Shown: positions 14,529 through 17,777 of the stretch, one piece after another
How positions within the stretch are numbered: the first letter of the stretch is position 1
Layout: each line of letters starts with the position of its first letter
From: Caryophanales bacterium UBA4365
GTDB lineage: Bacteria > Bacillota_I > Bacilli_A > RFN20 > CAG-826
Assembly (NCBI GenBank): GCA_002393905.1
Contig: DGSJ01000001.1
Coordinates: 1-17,777, forward strand
DNA: 17,777 nucleotides
Direction of reading: 5' to 3'
Notes under the pieces: model-generated
Database searches by the model: none
Seen by the model: the letters and a program-made list of their open reading frames with translations, nothing else
What the model was told of the DNA's origin: nothing
Translations under genes and position numbers: made by a program

Positions 14529-15380
14529 ATGATTACAGGCGCATTATTAATTAATAAGGAAAAAGGAAGAACTTCTCGTCAAGAAGTCAACACAGTTTCA
14601 AAACTTCTTCATGAAAAGAAGATGGGACACATTGGAACTCTTGATCCTTTTGCCGAAGGTTTATTAATTGTTTTAGCCGGTCGAGCAACTAAAATTGCTC
14701 CTTTTATTGAGCAACTCGATAAAACTTATTTAGCTAGGCTAAAACTTGGACAAAAAACGGATACTGGTGATAAAGATGGAGCGGTGGTTGAAGAAACTAA
14801 AGTTCCAGCTTTGGATATTAATAAAATTAATGAAATTCTCCAGCAATTTTTGGGTAAATCTTTACAAACACCACCAAAGTATTCAGCATTAAAAGTTAAC
14901 GGAGAAAGAGCTTATGCTCTTGCTCGAAAGAATGTTGAATTTGAATTAAAACAACGAGAAATTGAAGTTTTTGAAATAGGGTTAGTTAATTTTAATGGAA
15001 CAGACGAAATTACATTTATTTGTCGAGTTTCCAAAGGAACATATGTTCGAACTTTAGCTGAAGATATCGCCGCAAAACTCGGCTGTGTTGGCCATTTAGT
15101 TGAATTAACAAGAATAAAAATTGGTAAGTATTCTTTAGAGAATTCTGTCAAAGCTAGCGACGCAAAAGCTGAAGATTTAATCAGCGTGGAAGAAATGCTC
15201 AAGGATTTCCCGACTGAATTTGTAAGTGGTGAAGATGCTAAAAAAGCTAAAAATGGAGTATCGCTTTGCTTTGTTAAGCAAAAAGATAAACTAGTGGTGG
15301 TCAAAGATGAAGAAGGACCAATTGCAATGTATGAATTACAAAGCGGTAAGGTATATCATTGTTTAAGAGGTTTGAGATGA
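14529..15380 (+). CDS. truB: tRNA pseudouridine(55) synthase TruB
   Basis: A 283-residue protein that converts U55 of tRNA to pseudouridine (T-loop). The N-terminus '[16 protein letters not shown]' fits the family start. The catalytic Asp is D39 in [14 protein letters not shown]. The '[20 protein letters not shown]' and '[21 protein letters not shown]' motifs follow. The C-terminal part is PUA-like. It has no Shine-Dalgarno sequence, only A/T-rich bases before the ATG, unlike most genes here. It is separated from rbfA by a minus-strand pair and must use its own promoter. It ends in TGA that overlaps the ribF ATG. Confidence 0.97.
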   Translation: MITGALLINKEKGRTSRQEVNTVSKLLHEKKMGHIGTLDPFAEGLLIVLAGRATKIAPFIEQLDKTYLARLKLGQKTDTGDKDGAVVEETKVPALDINKINEILQQFLGKSLQTPPKYSALKVNGERAYALARKNVEFELKQREIEVFEIGLVNFNGTDEITFICRVSKGTYVRTLAEDIAAKLGCVGHLVELTRIKIGKYSLENSVKASDAKAEDLISVEEMLKDFPTEFVSGEDAKKAKNGVSLCFVKQKDKLVVVKDEEGPIAMYELQSGKVYHCLRGLR

Positions 15381-16270
15381 AACTAGAACGATTTGATCAA
15401 TATCATCTACCAGTAAACAAGGAGCCAATCTCCATTATTTTAGGTTACTTTGATGGAATCCATCTTGGACATCAATTTTTAATTGAAACTGCTCGCAAAA
15501 CTGCCAAATTTTCAACTGTTTTGATGACTTTTTCAAAACCTGTTAGTGCTTTTCTAAATAAAGAAAAATCACCAGCAATTCTGACATCATTAGATGACCG
15601 GTTCCGAATCGTATCAAAAATGGGAATTGATCAATTCTATGTTTTAGATATCGATGAAGAATTCCTTAACTTATCTCCAAATGCATTTATTGATTTATTA
15701 AAGAAAATGAATGTTCAAGAAGTCTTCTGTGGATCGGATTTTTGCTTTGGAAAAGATCGACTTGGAAAAGCTGAATTATTGAAGAAATTTTTCAAAACAA
15801 AAATTGTTGATCTAATCATCGATCATGACTCAAAAGTTAGTTCGAGAGATATAAAATATCTCATTACTCAAGGAAACATTCCAGAAGCAAATCGTTTACT
15901 TGGTCATAATTTCACAATGTCTGGCTCTGTCATTCACGGTCTTGGAATTGGTCGAAAAATCGGCATTCGAACAATGAACCTAAAACCATCTGATTATTAT
16001 GTCATTCCTCGATTTGGTGTTTATAAAACAATCGCCTATATCGATGGAATTCCACATCGCGCCATCACAAACGTTGGCGTCAAACCAACGATCGATGATT
16101 CTCAAGTTGTCACAATTGAAATCCATGTCATGAATTACACGAAAGAAAACTATTCTGAATCAATCCAACTCGAATTCCTCGAATTTGTCCGTGATGAGAA
16201 GAAGTTTTCTTCTTTAGAAGAACTTAAGAAACAAATTGAATCTGATATTAAGTTTGTTTTTGGAGTTTAA
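15377..16270 (+). CDS. ribF: Bifunctional riboflavin kinase/FAD synthetase RibF
   Basis: A 297-residue protein that phosphorylates riboflavin to FMN and adenylates FMN to FAD. The N-terminal nucleotidyltransferase domain has GYFDGIHLGHQ (23-33) and SSRDIK (155-160; family SSTxIR). The C-terminal kinase domain has GRKIG (192-196), then 'IRTMN' (197-201) where most enzymes have FPTAN. NVGVKPT (232-238) and a likely catalytic Glu in VTIEIH follow. The Thr and Asn of the PTAN motif remain, but Pro and Ala are replaced. I chose the ATG inside the truB stop (ATGA overlap) rather than the in-frame TTG at 15359, which would extend into truB. There is no terminator between it and the rpsO promoter. 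Confidence 0.93.
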   Translation: MKLERFDQYHLPVNKEPISIILGYFDGIHLGHQFLIETARKTAKFSTVLMTFSKPVSAFLNKEKSPAILTSLDDRFRIVSKMGIDQFYVLDIDEEFLNLSPNAFIDLLKKMNVQEVFCGSDFCFGKDRLGKAELLKKFFKTKIVDLIIDHDSKVSSRDIKYLITQGNIPEANRLLGHNFTMSGSVIHGLGIGRKIGIRTMNLKPSDYYVIPRFGVYKTIAYIDGIPHRAITNVGVKPTIDDSQVVTIEIHVMNYTKENYSESIQLEFLEFVRDEKKFSSLEELKKQIESDIKFVFGV

Positions 16271-16277
16271 ATTAGTG

Positions 16278-16305
16278 TTGAAATCATTTTGATTTCTTAT
16301 ATAAT
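16278..16305 (+). promoter_or_regulatory. rpsO promoter with palindromic spacer
   Basis: TTGAAA (16278-16283), a 16-base spacer, then consensus TATAAT (16300-16305). A perfect 7-bp inverted repeat, GAAATCA-TTT-TGATTTC (16280-16296), fills most of the -35 to -10 interval, so it could be an operator. It could also be a weak hairpin at the end of ribF. The predicted start is near 16312. Confidence 0.65.
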
Positions 16306-16311
16306 AGTTAT

Positions 16312-16391
16312 CGCAACTTATTCTAAGATTAGCGAGTACTCCGACGCTATTCCTGGATTAAGTCAAGTCTTTATAAAAGGAGGGATACAAC
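16312..16391 (+). promoter_or_regulatory. Possible autoregulatory 5' leader of rpsO
   Basis: About 80 bases of leader lie between promoter and ATG. A small stem, TAGCG (16330-16334) with CGCTA (16345-16349), encloses AGTACTCCGA. CTTT (16369-16372) can pair with AAAG (16376-16379), just touching the Shine-Dalgarno AAGGAGGG. S15 leaders are known to bind S15 in several bacteria. No conserved consensus can be claimed here. Confidence 0.3.
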
Positions 16392-16658
16392 ATGTTATCC
16401 AAAGAAAAAGTCGCCGAAATCGTTAAGAAGTACGGCAAGAACGAAAAAGACACCGGCTCTGTCGAAGTCCAAATCGCTCTTCTTACTGAACAAATTAACG
16501 AACTCACAAAGCACCTTAAGAAAAACAAAAAAGATGCTTCCGGTAGACGTGGATTATTCGTGCTTGTTGGAAAACGTCGTGGTTTACTCGATTACTTAAA
16601 TCGTACTGACCGTGATGCTTACGCCAAGCTCTTAGCTGAATTATCCATTCGTAAATAA
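16392..16658 (+). CDS. rpsO: 30S ribosomal protein S15
   Basis: An 88-residue protein of normal length. '[54 protein letters not shown]' is the S15 signature. S15 binds 16S rRNA early and organises the central domain of the 30S subunit. The usual Pro of 'TGSPEVQ' is Val, and the usual 'HSRRG' reads 'SGRRG', so the Ser that normally contacts rRNA is Gly. A strong AAGGAGGG precedes the ATG. It has its own promoter and terminator, between ribF and pnp as in most bacteria. Confidence 0.97.
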   Translation: MLSKEKVAEIVKKYGKNEKDTGSVEVQIALLTEQINELTKHLKKNKKDASGRRGLFVLVGKRRGLLDYLNRTDRDAYAKLLAELSIRK

Positions 16659-16678
16659 GTTAAATCTTATTAAAAGTT

Positions 16679-16709
16679 ACACCATACTTTGTATGGTGTT
16701 TTCTTTTTT
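16679..16709 (+). terminator. Intrinsic terminator between rpsO and pnp
   Basis: ACACCATAC and GTATGGTGT form a perfect 9-bp stem around TTT, then TTTCTTTTTT. It lies 20 bases after the rpsO stop. Confidence 0.9.
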
Positions 16710-16739
16710 CAAATTCTTGTATTATTCAACTAACATTTA

Positions 16740-16748
16740 TGTTAAAAT
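16740..16748 (+). promoter_or_regulatory. Extended -10 promoter of pnp
   Basis: TG-T-TAAAAT matches the extended -10 form (TGnTATAAT) with one mismatch in the hexamer. A TTGTAT lies 20 bases upstream, too far for a good -35. It sits after the rpsO terminator and about 31 bases before the pnp ATG. Confidence 0.45.
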
Positions 16749-16779
16749 TTTAATAGTTTTAAAAAGGAGAAATTAATTA

Positions 16780-17777
16780 ATGAAAAAAACATTCGAATTA
16801 GAATTCGATGGCCGCAAACTCGTTGTTGAAGCCGGTGAAATCGGTAAACAAACACGTGGTTGCGTTTTGGTGCGTTATGGCGACACTGTCGTTACTTCAA
16901 ACGTGACAATGTCCAAACACACTGTTGACTGGGATTTCTTCCCTCTCAGTGTTGAGTACCAAGAAAGAATGTATGCTGCCGGAAAGATTCCTGGTGGATT
17001 CCTTCGTAGAGAATCACGCCCAAGTTCTCATGCGATCTTAGCAAGTCGTATTACCGATAGAACAATGCGTCCTCTCTTCCCAGAAGGCTTCCGTAACGAA
17101 GTTCAAGTCGTCTCCCAAGTAATGGCAGTCGACTATGACAACTCCCCAGAAATTACAGCAATGTTTGGTTCTTCCCTCTGCGTTTGCATCTCTGATGTTC
17201 CATTCAATGGTCCTATCGCGGGTGTCTATGTTGGACGTGTTGATGGAAAACTTGTCATCAACCCAACAGTTGAACAACGTAAAGTTTCTGATATCGACCT
17301 CTGTGTCGCTGGTACAGAAGAAGCCATTAACATGGTTGAAGCCGGTGCTAACGAAGTTAGCGAAGAAGATATGCTTGACGCTTTAATGTTTGGTCATGAA
17401 GCCGTCAAGAAACTCTGCCGTTTCCAAAAAGAAATTATCAAGAAGATTGGTGTTGAAAAGAACAAAGACATCCAATTCAAGGTTATTCCAGAAGAATTAC
17501 GTGCAGAAGTCACTGAAAAAGTTGATAAGAAATTACGTAAAGCTGTCTCCACAAAAGACAAACTTGAACGTGAAGAAAAGATTGAAGCAATTGAAAAGGA
17601 AACTGAAGCTGCCTATACAGAAGCTGGTGCTGATCCAAAGACAGTTCAACAAGTCCACGAAATCCAAGAAGATATCGTTCACCAAGAAGTTCGCCGTTTA
17701 ATTGCTGAAGATAAAATTAGACCAGATGGCCGTAAACCAGATGAACTTCGCCCACTTGATGCCCAAGTCGACATCCT
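16780..17777 (+). CDS. pnp: Polyribonucleotide nucleotidyltransferase (PNPase), N-terminal part
   Basis: 332 codons are present and the gene continues past the right edge. The start reads MKKTFELEFDGRKLVVEAGE. The first RNase PH domain shows 'DFFPLSVEYQERMYAAGKIPGG' and 'RPSSHAILASRITDRTMRPLFPEGF', which are family signatures. A helical linker (about residues 220-310) rich in Lys and Glu follows, then 'IRPDGRKPDELRPL' opens the second RNase PH domain. PNPase degrades RNA 3' to 5' by phosphorolysis and is part of the Bacillota RNA-decay machinery. AAGGAG precedes the ATG by ten bases. There is no frameshift within the visible part. S1 and KH domains are beyond the window. Confidence 0.95.
   Translation, partial: MKKTFELEFDGRKLVVEAGEIGKQTRGCVLVRYGDTVVTSNVTMSKHTVDWDFFPLSVEYQERMYAAGKIPGGFLRRESRPSSHAILASRITDRTMRPLFPEGFRNEVQVVSQVMAVDYDNSPEITAMFGSSLCVCISDVPFNGPIAGVYVGRVDGKLVINPTVEQRKVSDIDLCVAGTEEAINMVEAGANEVSEEDMLDALMFGHEAVKKLCRFQKEIIKKIGVEKNKDIQFKVIPEELRAEVTEKVDKKLRKAVSTKDKLEREEKIEAIEKETEAAYTEAGADPKTVQQVHEIQEDIVHQEVRRLIAEDKIRPDGRKPDELRPLDAQVDI

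Noticed and set aside
15359..15376. TTG start that would lengthen RibF by six residues
   Set aside because: The ATG in the four-base overlap with the truB stop gives the normal RibF N-terminus.
1..17777. Defence system, toxin-antitoxin, CRISPR, prophage or insertion sequence
   Set aside because: I found no repeat-spacer array, transposase, integrase, nuclease-helicase set or paired small toxin/antitoxin genes on either strand.
1..17777. tRNA or rRNA genes
   Set aside because: No cloverleaf with a T-loop GTTCGAATC-like segment or rRNA stretch is seen in the gaps between genes.

Overview
This looks like a chromosomal segment from an AT-rich, low-GC Gram-positive bacterium. It is probably an uncultured Bacillota lineage near the Erysipelotrichia/Mollicutes boundary (RF39- or Izemoplasma-like). 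The evidence is the gene order rimP-nusA-infB-rbfA ... truB-ribF-rpsO-pnp, strong AAAGGAG-type ribosome binding sites, SigA-like promoters, and Gram-positive-style membrane-anchored surface proteins. TGA is used as a stop codon by two genes, each within an ATGA overlap with the next start, so the genetic code appears to be standard rather than the Mycoplasma code. The genus cannot be fixed from the sequence alone.

Left third (1-8076) is accessory or surface-related. It holds the 3' part of a very large beta-rich protein of unknown function, translationally coupled to a small PAP2-type membrane phosphatase. Next come a secreted, C-terminally membrane-anchored OB-fold/Ig-like protein, a DUF308/HdeD-like six-helix membrane protein, a four-helix membrane protein on the minus strand, and a sugar-phosphate-type nucleotidyltransferase. 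Most transcription units here end in clear hairpin plus T-run terminators, and several have recognisable promoters.

Right two thirds (8077-17777) is the translation/RNA-processing cluster. A promoter and a structured leader precede rimP-nusA-infB-rbfA. The usual ylxR and ylxQ between nusA and infB are absent, and NusA carries a long charged tail. A minus-strand pair (PAP2 phosphatase and a TtcA-like thiolase fused to a GNAT-like C-terminus) is inserted between rbfA and truB and splits the cluster. The rbfA and ttcA-like genes converge with terminators that each appear to lie inside the other gene's coding end. truB and the minus-strand PAP2 gene diverge from a 34-bp gap that holds a shared symmetrical -10 element and no Shine-Dalgarno sequence. 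truB-ribF overlap by four bases. rpsO has its own promoter and leader, and pnp runs off the right edge.

I see no CRISPR array, insertion sequence, prophage, tRNA or rRNA, and no convincing new defence-type system. The strongest leads are the TtcA-GNAT fusion with its insertion into a conserved operon, the near-leaderless divergent promoter, the reciprocal embedded terminators, the rimP leader with mutually exclusive hairpins, and the unassigned large beta-repeat protein.
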